From NCBI RefSeq assembly GCF_000485595.1, contig NW_014577272.1, positions 4,389 to 51,020 of the forward strand: a stretch of DNA of 46,632 nucleotides, read 5' to 3'. Origin of the DNA: Priapulus caudatus. Lineage: Eukaryota > Priapulida > Priapulimorpha > Priapulimorphida > Priapulidae. The position numbers were made by a program, and so were the translations under genes. Below, piece after piece: positions 1 through 17,799 of this stretch. Each line of letters starts with the position of its first letter. The first letter of the stretch is position 1. The notes beneath the pieces are model-generated. The model saw only the letters and a program-made list of their open reading frames with translations. It was not told where the DNA came from and did no database searches.

Positions 1-91
1 ACATTGACTGCCGCTGGCCAGTCTGACGGCCAGTCAGTCGGCCGCTGACGCCAGCGGCAGTCAATGTAAGCGGGCTATAGTACTAGAGCTA
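1..91. mobile_element. Right end of a small palindromic element (TAGCTCTAG-terminus family), cut by the window edge
   Basis: Bases 1-17 and about 52-67 are inverted copies (ACATTGACTGCCGCTGG / CCAGCGGCAGTCAATGT), forming a hairpin. Immediately outside lies GCGGGCTATAGTACTAGAGC followed by TA. This outer block is the reverse complement of the termini of the elements at 20796-20876 and 29190-30370. The matching left terminus would lie before base 1. It is probably a non-autonomous DNA transposon of the same family; no target duplication can be checked here. Confidence 0.6.
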
Positions 92-282
92 GAACGTACC
101 CTGCCGGAACGTACCCTGGTACTATTTAATATGCCGGACCGTACCTCGCCTACTCCACTAACGAGTCTAGGGAGTCGCCTACTCCCTAACCCTAAAACCT
201 TAACCATATCAGCTAGTTACCAGGGTACGTTCCGGTATACCGGACCGTACCCAGGGTACGTTCCGGCAGTACCCAGGAAGAC
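92..282. repeat. Inverted-repeat region built on a GGGTACGTTCCGG motif
   Basis: GAACGTACCCTG and CCGGAACGTACCCTGGTAC at 92-122 are mirrored by the reverse-complement motifs CCAGGGTACGTTCCGG at about 220-236 and again at 251-267, with the related CCGGACCGTACC in each half. The arrangement looks like a decayed foldback element abutting the element at 1-91. No coding content is visible. Confidence 0.5.
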
Positions 283-559
283 ATAGACCCTATCAGCCTT
301 AGTAGTACTAGATGCTTATAAGTTAGTAACAGGTGATTTGTAATTGTTTATCAACTTATGAGAAGTTACTACCCTTCTTCGAGTAGTAGACTGAATATGG
401 AGTGAAAGCAACATCATGAACATGCAGCAGTCCATGAATGCTACTGCTGGAGTGAAAGAAACTCCGGACCATGCACCCTTCTCTACCATTTCCATTTATT
501 CTTTTTTGCCAGTCTTCTGCCGTTTCTTGGTCAATTTAGCAGACTTTACTAAATAAAAT

Positions 560-1245
560 TTTATATGTAGATCTATGTAGATGCTCAATAAAGTCTAAAG
601 ACTGGTGAGTGCTGTGTAACTTAGACCTTGGGATATGGATAAATAGCAACCTGAAACCCACTCTACAGTGTACCAGAACAGCGAACAAAGCGATGGGTGT
701 ACTGAGATCGATCAGGAAAACATTCATATGCCAAGTACGTAGATAAAAGGTGTTTTCTTATCCTGTACAAGACGTTCATCAGACCCCACCTAGAGTACTG
801 TGTGCCAGCCTGGTCACCCTACTATAAGAAAGATATGGACCTGTTAGAAAAAGTGCAAAGGAGGGCAACCAAGCTATATATATAGTCCACTCTATACGTA
901 ACCTGGAATATGAGAGGAGACTGGAAATCCTAGGTCTATATTCACTGGAACATAGGAGAGTGAGGGGAGACTTGATCGAAACTTACAAAATTTTAACAGA
1001 CAAAGAAAACATTAATAGCAACCAATTTTTCACACCGGCAACCGGAATCACCAGGGGTAATCCCTTGAAACTATTCAAAAATAGATCCAGGCTGCAATTG
1101 TGACAGCACTTCTTCAGCCAAAGAGTGGTGAATGCATGGAACGCACTGCCAACATTTGTTGTCGAGGCCAAGACGGTCAACTGCTTTAAAAAAAAAAAAC
1201 TAGACTTACATTGGACAGATATGGGTATTACAATAGGCCAGGCCT
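560..1245 (+). pseudogene. Decayed 3' end of a CR1/L2-like non-LTR retrotransposon (reverse transcriptase C-terminus)
   Basis: Translated in shifting plus frames, the stretch reads like the end of a CR1/L2-class ORF2. About 625-720 gives a DLGIWINSNLKP...[15 protein letters not shown] segment, the usual 'DLGV...A.KA...LG.IRR.F' block. About 755-875 gives the [20 protein letters not shown] block with [12 protein letters not shown]. About 905-1240 gives ERRLEILGLYSLEHRRVRGD, ETYKIL, and a VVNAWNALP block near 1125-1155. Frames change and stops interrupt (for example at 1100), so it is dead. A run of A at about 1187-1199 sits near the end of the homology. The call rests on recognised family motifs; the exact clade is not resolved. 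Confidence 0.85.
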
Positions 1246-1249
1246 AAAC

Positions 1250-4200
1250 TCAACCCATCTAACCTTAACTTTAAGTCTTTAACCTAACCTAACTAATGGA
1301 TGAAAAATTGGAATGTGAGCGTAAAACCAGCTTTTCGCATTACCCTGTTGACCAATGCATGATCGGGCAAACAAGAAACATTATGTTCAATCTTGACTGC
1401 AAATATATATATGAAAGTCATTGTAAAAGCCCAATCATCGCATTGGTGTATCGACAATAGACTTGGATCCAAAGCTAACCCTTTTTCCGTTTTAACTAAT
1501 GTGAATACTTTACTTTAATTGTTTGTTTTAACCATTGAAATGACAGAATCAGTTAAGTTGCAGTCCAAGAAAGTGCATGTCCCACTGCATTCACAATTGT
1601 GTTTCATGCTGTTGTTTTGCACGTGTTATGCTAATTTTGCAGATTTTATTTGTGAAGAGCATGAATTATTTATTTAGGGAAGTAGTGGTGGTCAATCTAT
1701 ATGTCGGACCCTCAATGACAGTTAAACATTAGAATTATACAAGTTTGACCTTTTTGCAGTACATAATCAATTTATTAAGGCCTAAGATTATGACACTGAA
1801 CCAAGGTCTTATGCTAAATATCCAAAGAATCGTGTTAAAATCATATATACGTCATTGGTGGCATCATTATGCTGTAATATTAATAAGAATATGACTATGT
1901 GAACTGTCAAACCAAAACACTATTGATTTATTGTTTATGTTTCACAGATAAATTAGTTCTGGCAGTATATATGGCCCTTATTGCTCTACAATAATATATA
2001 ATGCAGAGCAACAGAGGCTCCAATTAAGGCTAGAAGCAGATTTAAATGTGCCTAATCAATTTTAAAACACAGAAAACTATGTAGCATGTGGTTGTAAGCA
2101 GACCTGTGCATTCATGCATGTACATTATATTAAAAAGAGTACTTTACTTTGCTGAATTGTTTTTTTAATGTTTTTCTGTGCATATCAGCCTTTCAAGGCT
2201 GATATGCAGCTTCAATCATTTGTTTTCATGAGAAAAATTCCATCATTTTTAGATATATATATATATATATTACTTTGATTGATTATCTATACAAAAGTTT
2301 CTGGAAAAATTTGGTTTGTAGTCAGATTGTGAAATGCATGCATAATAAGCTGCATCTTTTTAACTTTAATTGATCTTTTAGATGGAAGCATCTGCAATCT
2401 TTCATCTAGCTACTAGACAAGCCGTGAAAATGCACACATCATAAACTGCATCTTGTAGAATATAAGTGGATAGTGTGCATGGTTCAACCTCACACATGTG
2501 GGCTGCAGGCGTCGCGATACCATAGTCCGGGGCTATTAACAGAAAGACCAACAGCATCCTGTCTGCTGTGCATTCCCATATGCGTAGTTTTCTTTTTCTC
2601 CAAAAATTGGTTTCAGCACTGGGTTGCGTTTCTAATTTGGGATGGCATGACTAGACTAGCTGGTGCGTGTTTGCTGTGTCATGCTTGGTGTGAGAAGAAT
2701 CGTTAAGAAATAACTGTTTTGTAATAGAGTATTTTCATATGTATTCAACTATTCATAGAATTTGTATTTATTATTTTCAAGTATTTATTAGACAATATGA
2801 AGCCATTTGTATAACCCAAAATAATACTACTACCTGCTTATATACCTTCCCAGTACTCTAATGTATCATACCTAGGAGGCTAGGAGTGAAGCAGATTCCA
2901 TTTTTTGCAATCACTAACATTTTTCCTTGATAGTCAGACATAACAAATACGAAAAAAACGAGGCATGTGGAATTGCAGCTCATCGTGATGGACACTGAAT
3001 GTCTTTTTGTACAGTCTTGCATGCTATATCTGCCAGCAATAGCTCGCGAGTCAATCAGCAGATTCAATCCGTGTGAAACTTCGACGTTGCAATAGACTAA
3101 ATTTCTATGGAGCTGTGAAGTGCAGTTAGCCACCAGCTTTTGGTGAGCATAAACCTTTTTCTGTATTTCCCACGCAGAGTGTTGGTGTTCCCACCGGTAT
3201 CCAGTTATCATAGACTACTGATACACAACATCGCACAGACGTTTACAGAACTCTGCACTTTCTCCATCGGGCAGGGGCCTGAACGACGTACAGTCGTCTG
3301 CCTGCAGGAATTGGCTCTAGCTTGGGCTACTTCGGAAGGGTATGTTTTGCTACTCCATAAATGCAGTGTTCTCATTAGGAACCGGCCACCGGCCGAATTT
3401 ACCGTCTACTCTGCTGTTTCGGCCGGTTACAATTGGCTCAAGTATATTTAAAAAAACAAAAATATTTATTCGCCAAAGTGAGTGTTTTATGAGCTACTAC
3501 TAATAAATCAGTTGAGTATATTTGTATGCATGTTATGTGCACATGCAAGAAGCATTGTCTGTTTTTGAGTAACGCTATTTCTGTACTTGTCTAACTCTTA
3601 TAATTACTAAATCGTCATAATTTGGAAACTTTTGGTGAACTCTGAATGTACCAGGAGAAACCAAATTGGAAAAAAGGACCATACTGTAATCCAAATGTGT
3701 CTGTTTACTGCAGCTCAAAATACACCAGATTGCATCTCAGAGATCTAGGTTTTAAAAAAATTTTTTTGGGGGGGTGCCCCCAAAACCCCCCGCCCGGCGC
3801 CCGCACACCGCCACGGCATGTTGCAAAAGCATTTGGGCCTGGTACTATAAAAGATAATGAAAACCCTGTAAATGTATCATGTATCGGGTACTGAGAGTGT
3901 ATATTTGTATACTATATTCACGATGGTGTGAATTTGAACAATTGCAGCCTCGTTTTGCACTAACTGTTTAACACCTTCACGTGTTAATTTGACCTAATGA
4001 CCTTGTGACCTAATGATGTAATGACCTTGCTGTGCATTATTTCATCAATGGGATGCTTTCTTCTGTGTGAGTGTTGTCGTCAACTATTTCAAGAAACAAC
4101 TGAAAAGTTACAACTAGCAGTGACGTTTCAATGTTGAATGGAAAATGCGAAGGAGCTGTTGTCAGAAACAAAATTAGTCTTAACATTAGTCTTAATATTA

Positions 4201-4670
4201 CCTTTTTATTAAGAATTGTTGAGAGAATTTTATTTTGTAAAGTTGTAAAATTTGATAGGATTTTTCATTCTCGTAACTATACAATGTTTCTGTCAGTTGA
4301 CGGTCTAAGAGAAAAGGTTCATGGTAAGACTAATGTTAATATTAATTTTGTTTCTGACAGAGAACCCCAAAATAATAATTTTAAAATTATGAAATGTATT
4401 GAAAGCCCAACATGCTTTTAGGAAGATTGCAGAACCAGAAATCGTGTTATATTCTTGAAAACTGTGATGGCCACTGGCCAGTATGCTGTTCCTTCTTCAT
4501 TAGCTGGCCAGAGACTAATATGAGCTGTATATATTTAGATTGTAATAAAGAGCAGATGCGTGGTGTGAGCATTGCCTGCATGCTTACATAGATGTGCTTG
4601 GACCAGTCTGCTTCTAGTCCTGCTGTGTATAGTGGTTAGTGGACTGGTAGCATAACATATTCGCTGACAG
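1250..4670. other. AT-rich intergenic region, no supported gene
   Basis: Short open frames here (for example 2473-2706, 3140-3451, 3646-3894) have no recognisable domains. The stretch 3755-3800 with G and C runs and GGTGCCCCC looks like a piece of a G-rich MITE. A perfect short hairpin (GCATATCAGCCTT / AAGGCTGATATGC) lies at about 2180-2208. An upstream non-coding or coding exon of the R3HCC1L gene could be hidden here but none can be picked out. Confidence 0.5.
4158..4360. repeat. Small foldback (inverted-repeat) element
   Basis: GTCAGAAACAAAATTAGTCT with TAACATTAGTCTTA at about 4161-4195 is repeated in inverse orientation at about 4323-4360 (TAAGACTAATGTTAATATTA, then TTTTGTTTCTGACAG). The arms are about 38 bp around a roughly 125-bp centre. 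An open frame spans it, but this is better explained as palindrome structure than as a protein. No clear target duplication is visible. Confidence 0.6.
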
Positions 4671-4671
4671 A

Positions 4672-4673
<2 letters not shown>

Positions 4674-4707
<34 letters not shown>

Positions 4708-4745
4708 GCCTCCCTCTCTCTCCTCCTCTTCATTCCTCCCCTTCC
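4674..4745. repeat. CT microsatellite and pyrimidine tract
   Basis: An uninterrupted CT run covers about 4674-4704, followed by imperfect CT-rich sequence to about 4755. It lies about 150 bp upstream of the first recognised R3HCC1L exon. Confidence 0.9.
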
Positions 4746-4901
4746 TCCTACTCCCTCTAAGAGCTCCTGTAAAATTAACCTTTTTAGGTTTTATGTTCTC
4801 TCGAACTACATCACGATGAAAAATAAATATTCAATCCTGAAGCGTGCACGCGCATTCCTCGCAGACTGATTAGCCGGTTTGTTATCTGCAGGGCAACGGA
4901 A

Positions 4902-11865
<6,964 letters not shown>

Positions 11866-12284
11866 TATACAAGTGTCAGTGGTAGAAATATCTTATTTTT
11901 AAACCCAATCCGTATTGTGAATATTTGTATCACATCGGGAAAGTGTGTGAAGATGCTTATCAACCTCCAAAGCAATTCAGGTGTCGCATTACATCAGGAA
12001 ATTTTTCATGTTAATAATGTAGATACTATAGATGTAAACACGCGAGTGGTAGTTGTACATTTGGTGAGAGCTAGAGCACCACACTCTGCAGCTTATCCAT
12101 TGATACGTCTCGTAGCTACCCCCTCAACAATATTAATCAAGTTTAATAATTGTCATTTTAATTGCAAACAAAATCTATGTACTTGATACAACCTAAAACT
12201 TGCTCCTATACTTTCGTAGTTAAAATTTTACAAGCTCGTGAGAGAATCACTGTATGGGACAAAGTATTTTAAAAGCGTCTGTGC

Positions 12285-12290
12285 AATAAA
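12285..12290 (+). promoter_or_regulatory. Candidate polyadenylation signal of R3HCC1L
   Basis: This AATAAA hexamer lies 420 bp after the R3HCC1L stop codon. It would give a 3' UTR ending near 12305-12315. It is a candidate only; no transcript evidence is available. Confidence 0.5.
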
Positions 12291-12718
12291 TTGTGTTATG
12301 GTGTATCGTATGATGCGTATTATAATACTTTCGACCTAAAAATGTTATTTTTATAGAACAGTTATGTGGAAAGAAATGTGAAAATATTCTACCAACAAGC
12401 TGTTGTTGTTTTTTCACAGAGAAATAACAACCAGTTAATACAGTTAAATTCAGTACCATACTACATGTGTTTTGCATGAGTTTATGGTCGCAAATTAAAT
12501 TCTCATCATGTATGAAGATTATATATTCTACATGTTTCTACCTGTGAATGAAATCGGTATCTGAAATTGCTCTAATGAATATATCAAGAGCTAATAATGC
12601 ATATTATAAGTAAATGAACCTGCATGAGTCTCCATTTTAAGCCAAGTTTTTTTGTTTTTGTAAGCTCTTCATTCTGTGTGAGTGACCTATTGCGTATTGC
12701 GTGTATATATATATATAC

Positions 12719-12774
12719 ATGTACATCAGGAGTCTGTCAATACTGATCGACTATTGATAGACTCTTGATGTACA
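12719..12774. repeat. Short hairpin
   Basis: ATGTACATCAGGAGTCTGTC is mirrored by the inverse ATAGACTCTTGATGTACAT with two mismatches. Total span is 56 bp. It resembles in size and design the hairpin at 11184-11242 but the sequences differ. Confidence 0.65.
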
Positions 12775-12799
12775 TACATAGGGTTTTTCCCAGGTTTTT

Positions 12800-13510
12800 G
12801 ACGAATGTAAGCCACATGCCTTCGAAGCTGAAGCTAATTTGCAACGTCGCATAAATCCCGGACATGCCACAATTTCTAGTTGTTTACTTTTGACAATCCC
12901 GACATGTTTTTCCCGCTGTTTCCACAACTTGACGTAGATGTCTACAGACCGATTAATTTTACCTGTATATTGGGGCTGCTTATGAAACGTGTAATACCCG
13001 TTGTACTACCCGTTTCTGCACCCTCACCATCCGTCCATAAACGACATGCCTTCTGACATTCCTGGGGAGAACTCTGATATATATATATGTATAATGCATG
13101 CATATACGTGTATGTGCAAAGGTTTCTACGTATTCTCATTCTTGTTGTCCTGCTGCTTTTTTTAGGTTTTTGAAGTTTTTAATGGTACCCAGTATAAAAG
13201 TGGCATTACACTGTTTTTAGGACAGTCATGAAATATATAAATATAGTTTCAGAATATACAGAAACCAGCAACGTTTTGTCCTATAACCCACCTGTATTTT
13301 TGTTGCAACCAGTCTACATTGGAATTTGTAAAATTTTAGTGAATAAAGCATTTTTCATAAGCAATGAACATTTGCAGTTTATAAATTCTGATGTGTGTGT
13401 GTGTGTATGTACATTCGTATCACAATACATTTACCCTCGTAGAATTTACAATTGATTGTCGCATAAATCAGAATTCATTGCCATTCAAATGTGTTTTTGT
13501 GTAAAATTCA
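12800..13510. other. Intergenic, no supported gene
   Basis: AT-rich sequence with short AT and TG runs (about 13075-13090, 13390-13406). Open frames here (12942-13139 minus, 13228-13455 plus) contain microsatellite-derived residues and no recognisable domain. Confidence 0.5.
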
Positions 13511-13514
13511 ATCT

Positions 13515-13819
13515 CAGGGCTGCCAACTCTCACGCTCTCACGCTGATCTTACAATATCTCACGCACAGCAAAAAAATGCTGAGATATCTCACGCATGAAT
13601 ATCTCTTCATGAATAAAACGCTGAAATATCTCACGCACAGCCAAAAAAAATCTTACAATATCTGAAAACAGTCACTTTAGTATGCACCAAATTGCACAAA
13701 TTGAAGTTATAAAATGCAAAAGCTCCCTATCGTGGGAGGGGGGAAACCCCTTCCCCCCCCCCCACCTCGGTCGCTTCTCGTATCTCACTCTCACCTATCA
13801 CCCAATGTTGGCACCCCTG
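13515..13819. mobile_element. Non-autonomous hAT-like MITE with CAGGG termini and 6-bp target duplication
   Basis: The left end CAGGGCTGCCAAC and right end GTTGGCACCCCTG are terminal inverted repeats with one mismatch. CAATCT directly flanks both sides (13509-13514 and 13820-13825), a 6-bp target-site duplication. The interior repeats the phrase ATATCTCACGCACAGC and has a G run and a C run facing each other (about 13736-13762). The 305-bp length and lack of coding capacity fit a MITE. The CA-G...C-TG ends suggest hAT, although a 6-bp duplication is shorter than the classic 8. Confidence 0.75.
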
Positions 13820-13960
13820 CAATCTGGTTTTGGTAATTTTCATATGAACCAGTGTGCATCTAGATGCATTTATACACGATCTGCTCAGGGCTGCATAATC
13901 TACGTACTTGTAATGCGATGAGAGAATAACAACATTAACATCATATTCCTAACTAAAATA

Positions 13961-13966
13961 TTTATT
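13961..13966 (-). promoter_or_regulatory. Candidate polyadenylation signal for the minus-strand gene at 14.5 kb
   Basis: TTTATT on the plus strand is AATAAA on the minus strand. It lies about 530 bp after the stop codon at 14497-14499, suggesting a 3' UTR covering about 13945-14496. Confidence 0.45.
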
Positions 13967-14496
13967 CACACAAGTATATATATATTATGTATGATAAAAA
14001 TGCTTTCAAACATGTTCTTTATAGCATGGCTACACAATGCTGTAAAAGTTATTTACAATAGTTAGATATCGACATACATTAAAAAAAGGAATAGAAATAA
14101 TCGGATGTCAATGGCAATTACAGCAGTGCTTTAATTTTTGCTCTGTTATATTTCATTAAGCAATTACTGCCTGAACTACCACAGGCCCACTGTCAGGCTC
14201 ATAACTAGTTATGAGATCCTAAATCCAGAATGAGTCTGACAACAGGCCTCAGAAGCATTACTTCACAATGAGATGGCACTAGCAACAGATTTTGATTTTG
14301 TCTAAACTGGTTATGTCTGAATCATTCTTGATGCCTTTTATAGCAATGCATCCACAAAATAACTAGTTTCCCTTTTCTTAAAACAAATATATTTTTTTCA
14401 AATGATGTTAATAATTAAAATAAAGTTCTTTACCACTGCTATACTAACATAGAATTCCTTACAAGGGTCGTCTTGATACTACATGTGTACAATCAT

Positions 14497-15363
14497 TTAC
14501 CAGAGCTCCTCTTCTGATGGCAGACTCGATAGCTCATCTAATTCTCTCATAAACTGTGAGACATCAGTTGTTTCTATTGCCTCAACAGTGCCATCAATAC
14601 CTGCAATAAAATATTCAAATGTAAACACAACATACAGTCAATAATCAGATAAATAACTCCAACGATAAAAGGAAAGTAGTCACCAACTGATGTTCCATGC
14701 AAAATGTTTAATGTAGAACATAAATAAATCGATCTGCAATATTAAAATTCCAAAATTATTATCACACTTGCCAGAAATTGGGGTTTGGTTGTAAGGTCGT
14801 AGAATTAGCTCCAACGTGGGCCGTGACCACTCCTCGTCACTACCTTCTATGTCATTATTGCTAGCTAGTGGAGGGTAACTCGGTCTCCAGCTGCAGAATT
14901 CTGATACGTATGTGCTTATGCGCTGTGCCCTTGGCCAGACGCTCTCGAAATCATCTGAATAACAAATTTTAATATCAGTCAACATACACTGATAAATTAG
15001 TTCATGAACATCATTCTAAAAACAAGTAATAAATTAAGCAGCATGTGGCAGTAAAGCACAAATAATTTTAAAATGTTTACTCAATGCCGGCCAGATTATA
15101 TACCATTCGCGCAAAACAACAATTATTGTTGTGTGTGCATACAATTCCTTAGTGATGAAATTTAAAGAAACCCTATGAAACACCAAATGTTAAGCTTTAG
15201 AAAAGTAGAAGTTAATCATCTTAAAAATAAGAATACTTGGTAGTTTACCTGGTTCATCCTTAGTGACATGCATGATTTCTATTTCCGGATAGCTGTCGCC
15301 AGGCACTTTAACTGGTGAAGATACTCTGGCACAAGAGACAGACTTCAATGTTTGTTTGAGTGC
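14497..15363 (-). CDS. Unidentified protein, last three coding exons (5' part not found)
   Basis: Three minus-strand exons join in frame. 15363-15249 (phase 0 in) reads ALKQTLKSVSCARVSS...EIEIMHVTKDEP. 14954-14772 reads DFESVWPRAQRISTYVSEFC, then SWRPSYPPLASN and DEEWSRPTLELILRPYNQT. 14600-14497 reads IDGTVEAIETTDVSQFMREL and ends SLPSEEELW plus stop. The joined C-terminal piece is about 133 aa, acidic, with no membrane segment or signal. The middle exon can end with a GC donor (GCAAGT, at 14771/14770) or 6 nt later at a GT (14765/14764); both keep frame. I do not recognise the family. Consistent splice signals, phases and amino-acid-like composition support a real gene. Further exons should lie upstream (above 15363) but that region is full of repeats. 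Confidence 0.65.
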
Positions 15364-15456
15364 CTGTATAGAAACAGTTAAAACAGCAAAGTTGTAGTGT
15401 TTTTACTATACACCAAACACAAATATATTTTGGGCCATGTATATGATTCCCAATCT

Positions 15457-15749
15457 CAGGGTGCGAAATTAACGGTACCGGTAGTCCGGACTCCGGAGTC
15501 AAATACTCCCTGATTTACTGTCGGACTCCCTGATTTGACATATGCAGGAGTCCGTGTGACTCCCTGAAGATTCTGCTATACTAACTAGTTTGTTCCAGAG
15601 CACGGCCTCGCGGAATTACCGTATTTTTTCACCAAATCTTTAATTTTGAACTTCATACTACAGACTCCCTCATTTTGCTGTGGACTCCCTCTTTTTGAGG
15701 GCAGGGAGTCTGTTGGACTCTCTTGTTCAAAAGTTAATTTCTACCCTTG
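15457..15749. mobile_element. MITE, family A (CAGGGTGCGAAATTAAC termini), copy 1
   Basis: The left terminus CAGGGTGCGAAATTAACG and right terminus GTTAATTTCTACCCTTG are imperfect inverted repeats. The flanks carry a 6-bp duplication CAATCT (15451-15456 and 15750-15755). The interior is composed of variants of GGACTCCCT(G/C)(A/T)TTT, is 293 bp long and has no coding capacity. A second copy lies at 23449-23877. Confidence 0.85.
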
Positions 15750-16040
15750 CAATCTGATATCAACAGTAAACAAGATGAACCACTTATATACTAATGAAAA
15801 TGCTTAGCCACCAAAAACAAATCTTGCACCCAGCATAAATTCGAGGCCATTACACAAAATTTTGGGCAAAACGAAAAACTTGCCAAAATTAAATGCCACA
15901 AACAGATAGTGGGCGAACATAAATTCTGGCCCACCACAAACAAAATGTGACCCAAATAGAAATGCTAATGACCAATCACTTGTAAGAGGACTAAGTATTT
16001 CCAAAACTGGTGTAGAATATTGATTCTGTACTTGGTGCAT

Positions 16041-16351
16041 GGTGCAAATCCACTTCAGGCACCTTAGGTATCACGAAGTGATGCACAGATTTCTGTGTAT
16101 CATCAACTGATGCACAGATTTCTGTGTATCATCAACTGATGCACAGCCTTTCAGTATATCAAGGAATGATGCAAAAACCCTAACCCTAACACACTTTGTG
16201 ATACCTAAGGTTATACTTTATGACTTAGAGGTTTAAGGTTTTTTGCATCATTCCTTGATATATGGAAAGTCTGTGCATCAGGCCTTTATGATACACAGAA
16301 ATCTGTGCATCACTTCGTGATACCTAAGGTGCCTAAAGTGGATTTGCGCCC
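16041..16351. mobile_element. Foldback element with internal 29-bp repeats
   Basis: GGTGCAAATCCACTTCAGGC, then ACCTTAGGTATCACGAAGTG at the left is mirrored by TCACTTCGTGATACCTAAGG and TGCCTAAAGTGGATTTGCGC at the right. The arms extend about 130 bp with the mirrored GATGCACAGA and CATCATTCCTTGATAT blocks. The left arm holds 2-3 tandem copies of GATGCACAGATTTCTGTGTA with TCATCAACT. The centre contains CCCTAACCCTAAC. No clear target duplication. Confidence 0.75.
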
Positions 16352-16559
16352 TTCCTATCTTCATATCATCATCTCATTATACCGGTATCTGTTGTTTGTC
16401 CACATTTGAAGAGGATTTCACACATTGCCGGAGCGGGGTTTCTGATATACTCTTGCTGTTCTGCTTGTTTATTGCTTGAAACTTTATGTTGCTCACATTC
16501 CCTAACGCATGTCGTGGGACTGCTGATGTTTGCCTGCTAGGTGTTGGTTGAAAGGTCTT

Positions 16560-17097
16560 ACCTGGAACAAAATTAATTCACGCTGTGATAAAAAAAAGTG
16601 CTGGTGTTGGCATAGGTCTAGGCATTCGTACAGGACAGAGTACGAATTGGAAATGTCATTTACAGCCATAGGATTAAAACCAAAAAGAGCCTGGAAAAAA
16701 CAAGTCAAAGATGCCATCTTAAAAAGAGTAATTAAAAGAGACAAATTGAAAACTAGAGATAAAACAAAAATGAACATGATAAACATTGAAACATACGGTT
16801 TGAAGGATTATATGAAAGAATTATCATTTACTAATTCGTTTTTTTGCATTTAAGTGTAAAACTTGCATGATTGATCTCAAAGGCTACTTTAAAAATTAAT
16901 CTAGTGACAATATGTGTAATAGATGTACTAAGAATATAAAAGAAGACATGGAACACTTATATAAATGTAATAGCTATAATATATGTAAGGAGGGACAACG
17001 AATAGAAAACTGGACAGGAGACAACCACAGGTTATTGAAACCAGAGTTAGATTATGTATGGAAAATACTGGTGACTAGAAACACTAACATAGCCTAG
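16560..17097 (+). pseudogene. Degraded retroelement-like coding fragment with a zinc-knuckle end
   Basis: Open segments at 16530-16853 and 16912-17097, linked by a frame change, read lysine-rich text. This is followed by KCKTCMIDLKGYF and CNRCTKNIKEDMEHLYKC. The spacing C-x2-C-x9-H-x3-C resembles the zinc-finger tail found at the end of many non-LTR reverse transcriptases. Frameshift and stops near 16854-16900 indicate decay. The assignment is by motif type only; no RT core (for example YxDD) is present. Confidence 0.45.
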
Positions 17098-17203
17098 AGA
17101 ACTAGAACTCTCTTTTTCTTTAGATCAGTGGTTCCCAACCTTTTGGACTCCCCCTCCCCTAATTTTGTTACGCTATCTCCTGGTACCCCTTCGCCCACCA
17201 TAA

Positions 17204-17380
17204 CAGGGGCGTGTACAGGATTTGTACCAGGGGGGGGGGTCTAACCGTAATCTATGTTGCGAGCACGCGAAGGGGGGTCTGGGGGAGAACAATTTTGAAA
17301 TTAGACCCCCTTAGATACGTTTTCTGCGCAAGCAGGGGGGGGTCCGGACCCCCTGGACCCCCCCCCTGAACACGCCCCTG
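17204..17380. mobile_element. MITE, family B (CAGGGGCGTGTACAGG termini), copy 1, nested in the hAT element
   Basis: Left terminus CAGGGGCGTGTACAGG; right terminus AACACGCCCCTG in inverse orientation. Flanked by CATAA on both sides (17199-17203 and 17381-17385), a 5-bp target duplication. The interior has G and C runs with GGTCCGGACCCCCTGG. Length 177 bp, non-coding. Copy 2 at 28334-28513 is in the opposite orientation and has its own 5-bp duplication. Confidence 0.85.
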
Positions 17381-17506
17381 CATAAGAAAAATGAAGAACC
17401 AACACTGATGTATTGTCATAAATATTTTGACATCATGTTTATGTTTTATTAATGCAGTCGCACAGCGAATTTTTCCAATCAAGCGCACTGTGCACTAAAC
17501 GACAGT

Positions 17507-17679
17507 TCAATGAGAAGACTGCTGCTGCATGGCAGAAACTAACTTTTTGAGCCGCGGTTCAGTTTTTGACAGACTGACTCTCATGTCTCTGCGGATGTCA
17601 AGGCGGTTACGGGCTTTTGTCTTGATTGTAACCATCGCTGAAAAGCCTGCTTCACACAGGTAGCTGGTTACAAACGTAA
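17507..17679 (-). pseudogene. hAT transposase C-terminal dimerisation domain remnant (ZBED5/SCAND3-like)
   Basis: The minus strand reads VTFVTSYLCEAGFSAM, then VTIKTKARNRLDI and a VSLSKTEPRLKKLV segment, and ends SSH plus stop at 17507-17509. This is the conserved C-terminus of the hAT dimerisation region, in which 'YLCEAGFS...KTK.RNRL' and 'L...EPR...L' are recognised blocks. The remainder of the transposase is missing or too decayed to read. It supports assigning the 17126-18245 element to hAT. Confidence 0.85.
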
Positions 17680-17799
17680 CTAGAATTTAGAAAGGAAATA
17701 GCTTCACGAGCCATAGCCAGGTAGGCCTCGCGTATTTGCTGACTGCACCAAAATTAAGTTACTGACGTGGTTTTGTAGGAGGCGCTTCAGTGGATGTTT

